A stretch of DNA of 44,577 bases, taken from positions 1-44,577 of IMG/VR virus record IMGVR_UViG_3300008107_000144; one strand, 5' to 3'. Below the pieces are notes generated by a model that made no database searches, was not told the DNA's origin, and was given only the letters and a program-made list of their open reading frames with translations. Position numbers and translations under genes: made by a program. This document shows positions 1 through 6,761 of the stretch, piece after piece (position 1 is the first letter of the stretch; each line of letters starts with the position of its first letter). Origin of the DNA: a virus.

Positions 1-111
1 GGATTTGATTATGGGTGTGTTCGTTCAAGAGAAGAATCAATTCCTCTTGGAACTCTTGCTGATATGACTATTCAAGAACTTGTTAATCTTATTAGACCTG
101 ATGATGACTAA
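1..111 (+). CDS. 3' end of an unknown gene (partial)
   Basis: Frame 1 is open from the left edge for 36 codons and stops with TAA at 109-111. The C-terminus reads LGTLADMTIQELVNLIRPDDD, an acidic helical tail. The next gene starts at 104 inside this end, the overlapping arrangement used throughout the region. The family cannot be told from this fragment. Confidence 0.6.
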   Translation, partial: GFDYGCVRSREESIPLGTLADMTIQELVNLIRPDDD

Positions 112-364
112 ACTCTTCCAATACGACAAACAAACTTATGATGATGGTGAAGTAGTAGACCACACTTGGCAGTTTGGTATTATCAAAAACCGAGCACTAC
201 TCTGGGTGAATTATACAAATCCTGGTTGTATCGTTCATTCCTCTGGTGGTATCAACATCTTGTTTTCTTTCTTTGGTAGTTCTCTTATGAGTGTAGATAT
301 CCAACAACAGAGATTTAGTTTAGCATTTGGATTTTTTACAGAATATTTTGAAGGGTTTGGGTAA
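104..364 (+). CDS. small hypothetical protein (86 aa)
   Basis: The ATG at 104 overlaps the upstream stop and begins MTKLFQYDKQTYDDGEVV. The frame is open further upstream from a TTG, but the ATGACT start matches the habit of neighbouring genes. The protein is mixed alpha/beta and rich in aromatic residues, with no membrane segment clear enough to claim. Its stop codon abuts a late-promoter-like TATAAATA. The family is not recognised. Confidence 0.6.
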   Translation: MTKLFQYDKQTYDDGEVVDHTWQFGIIKNRALLWVNYTNPGCIVHSSGGINILFSFFGSSLMSVDIQQQRFSLAFGFFTEYFEGFG

Positions 365-365
365 A

Positions 366-373
366 TATAAATA
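366..373 (+). promoter_or_regulatory. putative T4-type late promoter (TATAAATA)
   Basis: This is an exact TATAAATA just after the upstream stop codon. T4-like phages use this box, with gp55 and gp33, for late transcription. A start near 379 would give an RNA that includes the left arm of the 384-471 inverted repeat and the terminator at 412. Confidence 0.5.
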
Positions 374-411
374 AAAGTGTCTGTTTGGACTGCAATCTCT
401 ACGGACAGATT

Positions 412-434
412 AGGTGCTCTTCGTAGCACCTTTT
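412..434 (+). terminator. intrinsic terminator
   Basis: AGGTGCT at 412-418 pairs with AGCACCT at 425-431 across a CTTCGT loop and is followed by a short T run. It should stop transcription coming from the genes at the left edge before the endonuclease gene. Confidence 0.7.
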
Positions 435-448
435 CTATTATGAAGATG

Positions 449-456
449 CATAAATA
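449..456 (+). promoter_or_regulatory. late promoter (CATAAATA) inside the inverted repeat
   Basis: CATAAATA fits the cyanophage late motif NATAAATA. Transcription would start near 462, inside the right arm of the inverted repeat. The late RNA would therefore lack the left arm and the terminator, leaving the downstream start codon at 482 accessible. Confidence 0.6.
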
Positions 457-481
457 ATAATGCAGTCCAAATAGAATAGAA

Positions 482-1264
482 ATGGAAACTTCAAAAGAGT
501 ATTACTATACCTATTATTCTTATGAAGAATGGGGTAGAGGATATATTGGTAGTAGAGGATGCGAATGTTTACCCGAAGAAGATGTAAAGTATTTTGGTTC
601 ATTCAAAGACAAATCATTTAAACCAACACAAAAGATTATTCTTGAAATTTATGAAACGAGAGAACAAGCAATTGAAGCAGAAGTAATATTGCACGATTTT
701 TATGATGTAGCAAATAATCCTCATTTTGCAAATAGAGCAAAACAAACTTCTACAAAGTTTTATATTTCAAAAGAAATAGCAAAGGTAAATGGGAGAAAAG
801 TAGGAAAAACATATGGAAAAATGGGTGGTGCTATTAGTGGAAAACTGAATTATGAAAAAGGCATAGGTATTCACGCACAAACACCAGAAGAAAGAGCAGA
901 ACTAGTAAAAATGGGTGGACAAAAGGTAAAAGAACTTGGATTGGGTATTCACGCACTCACAACAGAACAACGAAGAGAAATTGGTAAAAAATCAAGTGAA
1001 ACTAATAAAAAAAATGGAACTGGTTTATATGGAATGACCTTTGAACAAAGAAGTAGAAATAGCAAAAAAACAAAAGAACTTGGTGTTGGAATATTTTCTA
1101 TGACTGCTGATGAATTGAGTGAAGCAGGTAAAAAGGGCAATAAAAAAACCAACGCACAAAGATGGGAATGTAATGTAACTGGATATGTAACTAATGCTGG
1201 GGCACTTACAAAATACCAAAGGGCAAGGGGAATAGATACTTCCAAAAGAAAAAGAATATCATAA
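482..1264 (+). CDS. GIY-YIG-like homing endonuclease with NUMOD3-type repeats
   Basis: A 260-aa protein. Residues about 7-90 contain the block YSYEEWGRGYIGSRG and a following alpha/beta region, as in GIY-YIG-type phage endonucleases; the first motif is degenerate. Residues about 100-225 carry four or five repeats of the form KELGxGIHxLTxEQR with GKK or SKK spacers, which resemble NUMOD3 DNA-binding segments. The basic C-terminus contains GALTKYQRARGIDTS, a typical tail of these proteins. Such enzymes cut an intronless or empty site in related phages and spread by repair. No intron boundaries were seen, so it appears free-standing. Expression is probably late, from the box at 449. Confidence 0.8.
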   Translation: METSKEYYYTYYSYEEWGRGYIGSRGCECLPEEDVKYFGSFKDKSFKPTQKIILEIYETREQAIEAEVILHDFYDVANNPHFANRAKQTSTKFYISKEIAKVNGRKVGKTYGKMGGAISGKLNYEKGIGIHAQTPEERAELVKMGGQKVKELGLGIHALTTEQRREIGKKSSETNKKNGTGLYGMTFEQRSRNSKKTKELGVGIFSMTADELSEAGKKGNKKTNAQRWECNVTGYVTNAGALTKYQRARGIDTSKRKRIS

Positions 1265-1322
1265 GGACACTTCCCAAACTGGAACAAGGGCACTTGAACT
1301 TGGTGTCCTGATGCTCTATAAT
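1264..1322 (+). promoter_or_regulatory. early promoter 1 with upstream dyad
   Basis: The dyad element (AGGACAC-N8-CTGGAAC, 1264-1285) is followed after 8 bp by -35 TTGAAC (1294-1299), a 17-bp spacer and -10 TATAAT (1317-1322). It drives the six overlapping genes from 1344 to 2941. The predicted start is about 1329, 15 nt before the first ATG. Confidence 0.75.
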
Positions 1323-1343
1323 AACCTCATAAGCAACCAACCG

Positions 1344-1673
1344 ATGATTTACGCAACCGAACTACTGGACTTTCTCACCAAAGCACAAACAGTTTCTGGT
1401 GTTGGAGCAACCTTCCGTCAAGTAGATGAAGGTTATTACATCACTCTGTATTGTGATTGGTATGATACTAATGATTACGGCAAACAAACTGTTTTCATCA
1501 ACAACGAAAATGAATCTACTTGGGACAAATCAGATTTTGATTTTTATACGATGAATAACATTTTAGATGAGATGGTTGAGAGAGAAAAACAAAAAGAAAT
1601 CAAAGAACAAAAACGACAAGAACTGATTGCTCGTTTGACTGATGAAGAAAGGGATTTATTAGGTGTAAAATGA
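1344..1673 (+). CDS. hypothetical protein (109 aa)
   Basis: This is the first gene of unit 1. The ATG at 1344 lies just downstream of the predicted transcription start, which excludes the more upstream in-frame starts. The protein begins MIYATELLDFLTKAQ and ends with a charged helix and KRQELIARLTDEERDLLGVK, a helical tail of the kind often seen on small cyanophage proteins. The stop overlaps the next ATG (ATGA). Function unknown. Confidence 0.7.
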   Translation: MIYATELLDFLTKAQTVSGVGATFRQVDEGYYITLYCDWYDTNDYGKQTVFINNENESTWDKSDFDFYTMNNILDEMVEREKQKEIKEQKRQELIARLTDEERDLLGVK

Positions 1674-1960
1674 CTAAAACCAAATCCAAACTAAAAGAAA
1701 ATCCATTTCATATTGTTAGTAAAGAGCACTTTGTTGAAGTGTGGTTAGGAGAACCTAATGATGCTGAAAGTGATTACATTCTCTTTAGTGTTGATGAAGA
1801 CGATGGGACTTGGTTTTGTTTTGAGGAAGAGATTTTGAAGTTTGCCCTCGCAATTCACGAAAATGGATACAATAAGGGTTATGATAGAGGTTGTGAGGAT
1901 GGTTATGAAAGTGCTAAAGTAAGCACCGAAATGAATACTTGGAGTTTTGATTATGACTGA
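1670..1960 (+). CDS. hypothetical acidic protein (96 aa)
   Basis: It starts four bases inside the previous gene (ATGA overlap). It is acidic with many aromatic residues: DEDDGTWFCFEEE, then a Gly/Tyr-rich stretch NGYNKGYDRGCEDGYESA that resembles the short GYxxGYxxG helix found at the end of many small phage proteins. No enzyme motif was seen. Confidence 0.65.
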   Translation: MTKTKSKLKENPFHIVSKEHFVEVWLGEPNDAESDYILFSVDEDDGTWFCFEEEILKFALAIHENGYNKGYDRGCEDGYESAKVSTEMNTWSFDYD

Positions 1961-2177
1961 CACCGAAAAACTCACCCATCTTCTCAAAGTTCTCAAACAA
2001 TACGCAGAGACACCACACTGCTACAATAAGTATGGTGATGATTTCAATCCAAATGATTATACTAGTGGTGATGTTGCCTTTGAGGTTGGGTCTGAATATG
2101 GTGAGATTACCTTTGCTCGCACACTTTTAGAACAAATTGGTGTAGAATATGAGTATCCTTGGAGTGATGGAAAATGA
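1953..2177 (+). CDS. hypothetical protein (74 aa)
   Basis: The ATGACT start at 1953 overlaps the preceding gene. The N-terminal helix (TEKLTHLLKVLKQYAETP) is followed by an acidic, aromatic region. It ends in an ATGA overlap with the next gene. Not recognised. Confidence 0.65.
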   Translation: MTDTEKLTHLLKVLKQYAETPHCYNKYGDDFNPNDYTSGDVAFEVGSEYGEITFARTLLEQIGVEYEYPWSDGK

Positions 2178-2614
2178 CTGAAATTGAAGAAGTAAAAGCA
2201 CAACTCAAAGTTCTTGAGAAGAAACTTGCTCTGCTTGAGGAGATTGAGAAGCAACCTAAAACACTCTTTGATGTAATCCGCAATCTTGGTTATTCTGTGG
2301 ATGATTGTTATGAGATTGTAGATGCAGTTGAGGAGTTCCAGAAACCAAAGGAGTATCAACCAACTCCACAAACACCAGAACAAGTTGCTGATGGATTGAA
2401 AGAAGCATTCCGTGAAGCAGTCAAACAAGGTGTGGTATCATCTATCAAACGAGAAACCTTGACTGATGTTATCTGGAACTGGTGGGAGGATGTATTTACG
2501 ACCAACAGTAATGATGATATGGAAACTTCTATTGATGACCTTGAGGAGTGGAAAGAGAAAGCACAAAAGTCCGCCAGAATTGTAAAGCAAACACTTGATG
2601 CAAAAAATGACTGA
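2174..2614 (+). CDS. hypothetical protein with N-terminal coiled coil (146 aa)
   Basis: Residues 1-27 (EIEEVKAQLKVLEKKLALLEE) form a short heptad coiled coil. The rest is helical and acidic with a Trp-rich stretch (DVIWNWWEDVF). It overlaps both neighbours, so it is translated as part of unit 1. It may be an oligomeric adaptor or inhibitor, but nothing identifies its target. Confidence 0.65.
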   Translation: MTEIEEVKAQLKVLEKKLALLEEIEKQPKTLFDVIRNLGYSVDDCYEIVDAVEEFQKPKEYQPTPQTPEQVADGLKEAFREAVKQGVVSSIKRETLTDVIWNWWEDVFTTNSNDDMETSIDDLEEWKEKAQKSARIVKQTLDAKND

Positions 2615-2771
2615 CCCAACCCACGAAGAAATGTTAGATATTGCTGAACGGAGAGAACTCATCAACGAAGCACTTGAAGAACTCAACGCAATCGTAATGG
2701 GAGGGCAAGACACTAGAGAGTTTTATCTTTCAGTGTCTCATATTCGTAATGTATTAGAAAGATTGAAATGA
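2607..2771 (+). CDS. small helical hypothetical protein (54 aa)
   Basis: The ATG at 2607 overlaps the end of the previous gene by 8 bases and the stop overlaps the next start. It reads MTDPTHEEMLDIAERRELIN and continues as charged helices to ERLK. Position and ATGA coupling support it. Function unknown. Confidence 0.6.
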   Translation: MTDPTHEEMLDIAERRELINEALEELNAIVMGGQDTREFYLSVSHIRNVLERLK

Positions 2772-2941
2772 CTTACAAAGTTAGATATACTGGTTTTGGA
2801 CCATATAAAGATAAGTTTGAACCAAACCAAATCTTCACAGTCAAAGAGATGTTACCTTATGCGTGGCACGAGAACTTCACCTTTGAAGAAGTGGAAGGTG
2901 AATATCATACTATTTTCTTTGAGGATGTGAAGGACACTTGA
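2768..2941 (+). CDS. small hypothetical protein (57 aa)
   Basis: The last gene of unit 1, starting in an ATGA overlap. It begins MTYKVRYTGFGPYKDKFEPN and looks like a small beta-rich domain. Its last codons (VKDT, stop) are encoded by the dyad element of the next promoter, so the extreme C-terminus is probably set by regulatory sequence. Confidence 0.6.
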   Translation: MTYKVRYTGFGPYKDKFEPNQIFTVKEMLPYAWHENFTFEEVEGEYHTIFFEDVKDT

Positions 2942-2988
2942 AGAACTGACACAGGGACACGCACAAGACCCCTGTGATGCCCTATAAT
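2931..2988 (+). promoter_or_regulatory. early promoter 2 with upstream dyad
   Basis: Dyad AGGACAC-N8-CTGACAC at 2931-2952, 7 bp, a poor -35 (CGCACA, 2960-2965), a 17-bp spacer and -10 TATAAT (2983-2988). The weak -35 with a perfect -10 at the correct distance suggests the dyad helps recruit polymerase. It drives nine genes, 3012-5353. Confidence 0.65.
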
Positions 2989-3011
2989 ACATTCATACAC
3001 ACAAAACCAAA

Positions 3012-3245
3012 ATGCCTTTCTATACTAATCTCTCTGGAACCGATGTTCTTCGTAGTAAGATTGATGTCTTCACACTTCACGATGAAGCAGAAAATCAAAC
3101 CTATCGTGTAGAACTCACTGTGGATAACTCTGGTGTCTTCATTACCTCTTGTTCTGGTGGTGCTCGTGAAGATATGAGTATTGGTCACAAAGATGTTGCG
3201 ATTGCTGTTGCTCGTGCTATTCTTGAAGCATATCAGGGAGTTTGA
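3012..3245 (+). CDS. hypothetical protein (77 aa)
   Basis: The first gene of unit 2, with its ATG about 17 nt after the predicted RNA start in the leader AAAACCAAA. A beta-rich domain (TYRVELTVDNSGVFITSCSG) is followed by a helix (DVAIAVARAILEAYQGV). The compact fold suggests a stable small protein. Not recognised. Confidence 0.65.
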   Translation: MPFYTNLSGTDVLRSKIDVFTLHDEAENQTYRVELTVDNSGVFITSCSGGAREDMSIGHKDVAIAVARAILEAYQGV

Positions 3246-3247
3246 AA

Positions 3248-3541
3248 ATGACTTATAAACTCAATCCAGAAGCAAAAGCATTCTCATACACTCGTGAGGA
3301 GTTGTTTGATTGCATCACAAAGATTGTTGCACATCCTCATACTGCTATCACAAAACACGATCAATCCCGTGCTCTTGCGATTATGGTAGTGTTTGATGAT
3401 TACTTCACCAATTACACAGAAAGTGAAGGTAATGGACACTGTGTTTATGAACAGGATGCAACTGACTTTACTGATTTTGTGAGGTTCAAACTTGGTATTG
3501 ATGATTATGATGCTGTTGATGTTGATGAGGTTTTGAAGTGA
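3248..3541 (+). CDS. hypothetical acidic protein (97 aa)
   Basis: The ATGACT start at 3248 comes 2 nt after the previous stop; an in-frame TTG at 3242 is less likely. A helical N-terminus (YTREELFDCITKIV) is followed by an acidic C-terminus (GIDDYDAVDVDEVLK). Function unknown. Confidence 0.65.
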   Translation: MTYKLNPEAKAFSYTREELFDCITKIVAHPHTAITKHDQSRALAIMVVFDDYFTNYTESEGNGHCVYEQDATDFTDFVRFKLGIDDYDAVDVDEVLK

Positions 3542-3711
3542 AACTCTTCAAGATATGTTTCCAACTATGGAAAGACCTCATAAAATATGATGGTAGTGAT
3601 AAAGAATGGGACTTAGTAGACTATCAAAATATCTTTTGGGATTATCTAAACTATTCTTATATTAGAAAAGATTGGAGCATTAAAAATGAGCAGATTTACC
3701 GAAAATCCTGA
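3538..3711 (+). CDS. small hypothetical protein with GTG start (57 aa)
   Basis: A GTG at 3538 overlaps the preceding TGA and opens a 57-codon frame, MKLFKICFQLWKDLIKYDGS onward, rich in Trp and Tyr. It overlaps the next gene by 26 bases. It fills what would otherwise be a gap and its composition is coding-like. The non-ATG start lowers confidence. Confidence 0.45.
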   Translation: MKLFKICFQLWKDLIKYDGSDKEWDLVDYQNIFWDYLNYSYIRKDWSIKNEQIYRKS

Positions 3712-3871
3712 TGAGATTGTACTGAAAGATGTTGAGATGTTTCATCTGGAAAGTATGAATGAACGCACACTCTGGGTTGGTGTTTATGGTAAGGATGGTA
3801 AAATCTATCACTTGAATATTTCTGCGGATGGTGATAAACTGAGGTATTATTGGAGTGATGAAACTTGCTGA
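3686..3871 (+). CDS. small hypothetical protein (61 aa)
   Basis: It starts MSRFTENPDEIVLKDVEMFH and contains beta strands (RTLWVGVYGKDGKIYHLNIS), consistent with a small beta-sheet domain. The stop TGA shares its A with the ATG of the next gene at 3871. Not recognised. Confidence 0.6.
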   Translation: MSRFTENPDEIVLKDVEMFHLESMNERTLWVGVYGKDGKIYHLNISADGDKLRYYWSDETC

Positions 3872-4311
3872 TGGATGTTGAAACTTTCAAACAAACTTTA
3901 GAAGGTTTGGAAAACAAACATCTTGATAGTATGATGTTACATCCAAAACATTATGAGGCACTTATGAGGTTTGAAAACCCAACAAAACTTGAACTCTTCC
4001 TTGATGGGTTCCATAACTTCTGGAATTGTCTGGATTGTTATAATGATGGTGATACTTGGGGTTATGATGAGTTCTGGGAAGGATTAAATCTTGGATGGTA
4101 TATGGAATACATCTACCCTTATGATGACCCTTATAACCTTACTATTTCACCAGAACGAAAGTTGAGGTTGGACCAGAAACCACCAGTTGTTTATGTGTCC
4201 GAAGAGGCATATGATAAACTAATAGAAGCAATCAACAAACCACCAGAGTATAATGAAAAGATTGCTAGAGTATTAAGTAGTAAAGCACCTTGGGATGATG
4301 AAAATGACTAA
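3871..4311 (+). CDS. hypothetical protein (146 aa)
   Basis: The start at 3871 overlaps the upstream stop by one base. An aromatic acidic middle (NFWNCLDCYNDGDTWGYDEFWEGLNLGWYMEY) is followed by a helical C-terminus with PPVVYVSEEAYDKLIEAINK. That tail pattern, VVYVSEEAYD, resembles a linker plus helix seen in several phage hypothetical proteins. No catalytic motif. Confidence 0.65.
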   Translation: MDVETFKQTLEGLENKHLDSMMLHPKHYEALMRFENPTKLELFLDGFHNFWNCLDCYNDGDTWGYDEFWEGLNLGWYMEYIYPYDDPYNLTISPERKLRLDQKPPVVYVSEEAYDKLIEAINKPPEYNEKIARVLSSKAPWDDEND

Positions 4312-4774
4312 TGAAGATAAAGTAGCACTCAAAGAGTTTCTAATTGGGTTTGGAATTGCTATTGGTACTAGTGTAGTAGTTCTTGGTATTATCTTTGCTT
4401 CTGGTATTATGCACAGTGCATCAAATGAAAAGTTTCAAGTGATTGATACTTACGAAGGATGTGATGTAGTACAATATCTTCCTGAATATTCTGGTAGGTA
4501 TTATTATTTTCTGATTGATGGTGGTGATATGTCATCTTTGAAGACAAATACTACTTGGGAATCTACTTTCAAGGAGGATACTTATACTAACACTCGTGAA
4601 GAACAACCTCTTTATTATTATGAAAGGGGTGATGAGGATGTAGATCCTAAACACTTCAAAACTTATCAGCAAATGTATAAGTATGCTAAGAACTCTGGTT
4701 GTGAGTTCATCTATACATTTGATGATACTGTAGGTGAAGATCAACCTTGGTGGTCCTATTGTGGAGTTAATTGA
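4304..4774 (+). CDS. single-pass membrane protein (156 aa)
   Basis: The ATGACT at 4304 overlaps the previous stop. Residues about 12-36 (FLIGFGIAIGTSVVVLGIIF) form one clear membrane helix after a charged N-terminus, so the remaining soluble domain of about 115 residues probably faces the periplasm. That domain has repeated Tyr and several Cys. It may act at the cell envelope, for example in exclusion or membrane remodelling, but this is inference. Confidence 0.65.
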   Translation: MTNEDKVALKEFLIGFGIAIGTSVVVLGIIFASGIMHSASNEKFQVIDTYEGCDVVQYLPEYSGRYYYFLIDGGDMSSLKTNTTWESTFKEDTYTNTREEQPLYYYERGDEDVDPKHFKTYQQMYKYAKNSGCEFIYTFDDTVGEDQPWWSYCGVN

Positions 4775-4980
4775 TGCAAACTAAAGTGAAACGTAAAATG
4801 GTTAATGTTGAACCTATTTCTAGTAAAGCAAAGAACAGGTTTGCAAATATGATGGATAAACTGCATGGATGCAATGTAGAGCAAGAAACTGATGATAAAA
4901 TGTTTCTAGCATCCATCAATAAAAAATACTTCTTTTGGGTTGATAAACTTAATGACTCTAATTGGAAGATTGTAAAATGA
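4774..4980 (+). CDS. small basic hypothetical protein (68 aa)
   Basis: The ATG at 4774 shares a base with the upstream stop. The N-terminus is basic (MQTKVKRKMVNVEPISSKAK) and the C-terminus has FFWVDKLNDSNWKIVK. It could bind nucleic acid or the membrane surface, but there is no recognisable domain. The stop overlaps the next start. Confidence 0.6.
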   Translation: MQTKVKRKMVNVEPISSKAKNRFANMMDKLHGCNVEQETDDKMFLASINKKYFFWVDKLNDSNWKIVK

Positions 4981-5168
4981 AAGACTCTACTGCTATTGCT
5001 GCTGTTTTTGTTGTTATTGTTATTGCCACTGCTGGAATTCTCTTTGAAGCATGGTTGCTTGGGGTTATTCTTTCTTGGTTTAATGTATCTTTGACCTTCT
5101 GGCAGAACCTTGCTATGATTGTACTTGCTAATCTTATCTTCAAACCTACTGGAGGTTCTTCTAAATGA
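4977..5168 (+). CDS. small two-helix membrane protein (63 aa)
   Basis: The ATG at 4977 overlaps the previous stop. Two hydrophobic helices, about residues 5-30 (AIAAVFVVIVIATAGILF) and 33-57, cover nearly the whole protein. Both flanks are coupled by ATGA overlaps. Likely an inner-membrane or thylakoid-membrane protein of unknown role. Confidence 0.6.
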   Translation: MKDSTAIAAVFVVIVIATAGILFEAWLLGVILSWFNVSLTFWQNLAMIVLANLIFKPTGGSSK

Positions 5169-5353
5169 CTGAAGATTTTGTTAAATTGAATCTTAATGAA
5201 CTAGAAGTACTCAAAGGTGCATTGCAGTTGCTATCAAGAAATGAGCAGAAGATTATGGAAACTGATAGTAAATTGTCTTTGAATGCCCTGTATAACAAAC
5301 TACAGAGCACAGTAGAGCACATACAGAGGACAGTTGTAGAAGTGGCACAATAA
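5165..5353 (+). CDS. small helical hypothetical protein (62 aa)
   Basis: It starts MTEDFVKLNLNELEVLKGAL and is helical throughout. The last residues VVEVAQ are encoded by the dyad element of promoter 3; the gene at 10856 ends DVEVAQ for the same reason, so this match is not evidence of common ancestry. Confidence 0.6.
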   Translation: MTEDFVKLNLNELEVLKGALQLLSRNEQKIMETDSKLSLNALYNKLQSTVEHIQRTVVEVAQ

Positions 5354-5393
5354 AAGAGCACAGAGGCACTTTATGTGCTATCATACTTGTATG
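5327..5393 (+). promoter_or_regulatory. early promoter 3: dyad, -10 and start-codon inverted repeat
   Basis: Dyad AGGACAG-TTGTAGAA-GTGGCAC at 5327-5348. The -35 position 7 bp later is GAGCAC (5356-5361), a poor match. A 17-bp spacer leads to an extended -10, TGC-TATCAT (5379-5384). The inverted repeat TCATA-CTTG-TATGA includes the ATG at 5391, exactly 6 nt after the -10 box. The centre is CTTG instead of CATG, so the arms are kept while the middle varies. Confidence 0.7.
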
Positions 5394-5672
5394 AATCAAT
5401 CAAACATGACTACTTACTCCAATCTGTCTAAGATTAAACCCAAACTTCGCACTCAGGGTAATGTAACTGGCAACTTTGGACGTCCTAAAACAAAAGCAGG
5501 TTCACCTATTCAATCTCTTGGTATGACTAAAGCAAAGGTTATCAAAGTCACTACTCAAGATGAGTACCTGAAGAAAATGTATCAAGTGTTTGATAACACT
5601 GATGATTCCAAACTCAAGAAGTTTGCTTATACTGAAATTCGTAAGATCCTTGTTCAACGAGGTGAGTGGTGA
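5391..5672 (+). CDS. hypothetical basic protein (93 aa)
   Basis: The ATG at 5391 lies in the promoter inverted repeat and coincides with the predicted RNA start, so the mRNA is likely leaderless; an internal ATGACT at 5406 is an alternative. The protein is basic and disordered at first (KIKPKLRTQGNVTGNFGRPK) and then helical (DEYLKKMYQVFDNTDDSKLK). Possibly nucleic-acid binding; not recognised. Confidence 0.6.
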   Translation: MNQSNMTTYSNLSKIKPKLRTQGNVTGNFGRPKTKAGSPIQSLGMTKAKVIKVTTQDEYLKKMYQVFDNTDDSKLKKFAYTEIRKILVQRGEW

Positions 5673-5854
5673 TGTCTAGGGTTTATTCTTATCCTGAAAT
5701 TGAACAAGCATATAAAATACTCAAGCAAGTTGTAGAACGTGAAAATAGTCTGCATGAAATGGATATGACTATCATGGGACAACATCTAGAGGATATTGAA
5801 TATGAAATCCTCCCAATACTAGAGCAAATTGTATATTTTGATCCTACTCCATGA
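5672..5854 (+). CDS. small helical hypothetical protein (60 aa)
   Basis: The ATG at 5672 shares its A with the preceding TGA. The sequence MSRVYSYPEIEQAYKILKQV continues as acidic helices. Second and last gene of unit 3. Function unknown. Confidence 0.6.
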   Translation: MSRVYSYPEIEQAYKILKQVVERENSLHEMDMTIMGQHLEDIEYEILPILEQIVYFDPTP

Positions 5855-5908
5855 CACTTTGAGAACTGTCCACTACACCTTGACTTTTCCCCTTAAATCT
5901 GGTATTCT
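5851..5908 (+). promoter_or_regulatory. early promoter 4 with upstream dyad
   Basis: Dyad ATGACAC-N8-CTGTCCA at 5851-5872, 7 bp, -35 TTGACT (5880-5885), 17-bp spacer, extended -10 TGG-TATTCT (5903-5908). It lacks the start-codon inverted repeat; the first ATG is at 5930. Confidence 0.7.
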
Positions 5909-5929
5909 TACAGAGTAATCAAAAAACAA

Positions 5930-6055
5930 ATGCCTAACACTCTAGATTTTACAGGTGATGCTGTTACCTTCCTTGGTTTGGTTGGTGTTACTAGCACTTT
6001 TATTATTCTTGTCTCTGTCTTTCGTCGTTATTTCAATAGTCCTTTTATCAAATGA
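5930..6055 (+). CDS. small single-pass membrane protein (41 aa)
   Basis: It starts MPNTLDFTGDAVTFLGLVGV and continues through a hydrophobic helix (VTFLGLVGVTSTFIILVSVF) to a basic tail FRRYFNSPFIK. The size and the helix with a positive end resemble small photosystem or membrane-complex subunits, but there is no identifying motif. ATGA overlap with the next gene. Confidence 0.6.
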   Translation: MPNTLDFTGDAVTFLGLVGVTSTFIILVSVFRRYFNSPFIK

Positions 6056-6276
6056 ACTACAAATCAATTCAAGAATACGAAAAAGATCTCAAAGAAGCAA
6101 AGAAGAAGTATGAAAAATTGACCAAACAAATTAGAAAGTGTAAGTCTGAATATCAATATGAAATTATGTGTGAAGATCTTGAAGATTGCAGACAAGATGT
6201 GATTGAACTGCAACTTATCATCAAAGATCTACGTCAACAAAAGAAACTTGCTGAGGTTGAGTATGGATTTAAATAG
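6052..6276 (+). CDS. coiled-coil protein (74 aa)
   Basis: Almost the whole chain is a Lys/Glu-rich coiled coil (EYEKDLKEAKKKYEKLTKQI and onward) with two or three Cys. It is translationally coupled to the membrane protein before it. Probably a dimer; function unknown. Confidence 0.65.
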   Translation: MNYKSIQEYEKDLKEAKKKYEKLTKQIRKCKSEYQYEIMCEDLEDCRQDVIELQLIIKDLRQQKKLAEVEYGFK

Positions 6277-6397
6277 TTTGATTGAATTTGCACATGATAC
6301 TATTACAGAAAATCTTGGCAATTATAGTGATGCTGAATTAATTGAAGAAATTCAAAATTATGATCCTGATTTGTTGGTAGAAGTTGATACTGTGTGA
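6263..6397 (+). CDS. small acidic hypothetical protein (44 aa)
   Basis: The ATG at 6263 lies inside the end of the previous gene, with a GAGGTTGAG stretch upstream that can serve as a ribosome-binding site. It reads MDLNSLIEFAHDTITENLGN with an acidic C-terminus. The stop lies in the dyad of promoter 5. Confidence 0.55.
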   Translation: MDLNSLIEFAHDTITENLGNYSDAELIEEIQNYDPDLLVEVDTV

Positions 6398-6460
6398 CAC
6401 TTGTAGAACTGGCACTATAAATGAGCACAGTGCCAGTTTTCATGCTATACTGTCAACATG
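6394..6460 (+). promoter_or_regulatory. early promoter 5 with upstream dyad
   Basis: Dyad GTGACAC-TTGTAGAA-CTGGCAC at 6394-6415. The -35 position 7 bp later is GAGCAC (6423-6428), the same weak hexamer as promoter 3. A 17-bp spacer leads to an extended -10, TGC-TATACT (6446-6451). The ATG at 6458 is exactly 6 nt after the -10 box, predicting leaderless RNA. The promoter is interleaved with a terminator hairpin at 6408-6440. Confidence 0.65.
6408..6440 (+). terminator. intrinsic terminator of unit 4
   Basis: ACTGGCAC (6408-6415) pairs with GTGCCAGT (6430-6437), followed by TTTC. The left arm is the right half of the promoter-5 dyad, so stop signal and promoter share bases. Confidence 0.6.
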
Positions 6461-6643
6461 ACAAAAATCAAAATGAACTTTCAAGATTATTCTGTTTGCA
6501 AACCTGATCTAGATTGGTTTGAATCAAGTTGTAATATGTGGGTGGAACATTATAGTTTTCTCCTTGGACTTTCTTTTAACACTGAAGTAGATAATGTGTG
6601 GTTCAGGGAACAAATTTCTTTCAACAAATTGTATGATGTCTGA
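6458..6643 (+). CDS. small hypothetical protein (61 aa)
   Basis: The start codon lies at the predicted transcription start. It reads MTKIKMNFQDYSVCKPDLDW and is rich in Trp, Phe and Cys (WFESSCNMWVEHYSFLLGL). Second gene follows with an 8-nt overlap. Function unknown. Confidence 0.6.
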   Translation: MTKIKMNFQDYSVCKPDLDWFESSCNMWVEHYSFLLGLSFNTEVDNVWFREQISFNKLYDV

Positions 6644-6761
6644 TAAAGTTTGGAAAGGCATCTTTCTCTGTGCAATCCTACTCATTGGAGACCCATTTGT
6701 GGTTCTTAAAGCACAGCAAGTGACACCTGTACAAGTGGCACATAACCTATCTTGGTGTTGA
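6636..6761 (+). CDS. small signal-like membrane protein (41 aa)
   Basis: It starts MSDKVWKGIFLCAILLIGDP; the hydrophobic segment at residues 8-24 resembles a signal or anchor sequence. Its C-terminus (VTPVQVAHNLSWC) is encoded through the dyad of promoter 6. Small single-helix proteins of this kind recur in the window (8309, 10087). Confidence 0.5.
   Translation: MSDKVWKGIFLCAILLIGDPFVVLKAQQVTPVQVAHNLSWC

Larger units (their letters stand above)
384..471 (+). repeat. 11-bp perfect inverted repeat before the endonuclease gene
   Basis: TTTGGACTGCA at 384-394 is exactly complementary to TGCAGTCCAAA at 461-471. The 66-nt loop holds a terminator hairpin and a late promoter box. The right arm ends 10 nt before the endonuclease start codon, so pairing would close the translation start region in any RNA that carries both arms. 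Confidence 0.75.
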
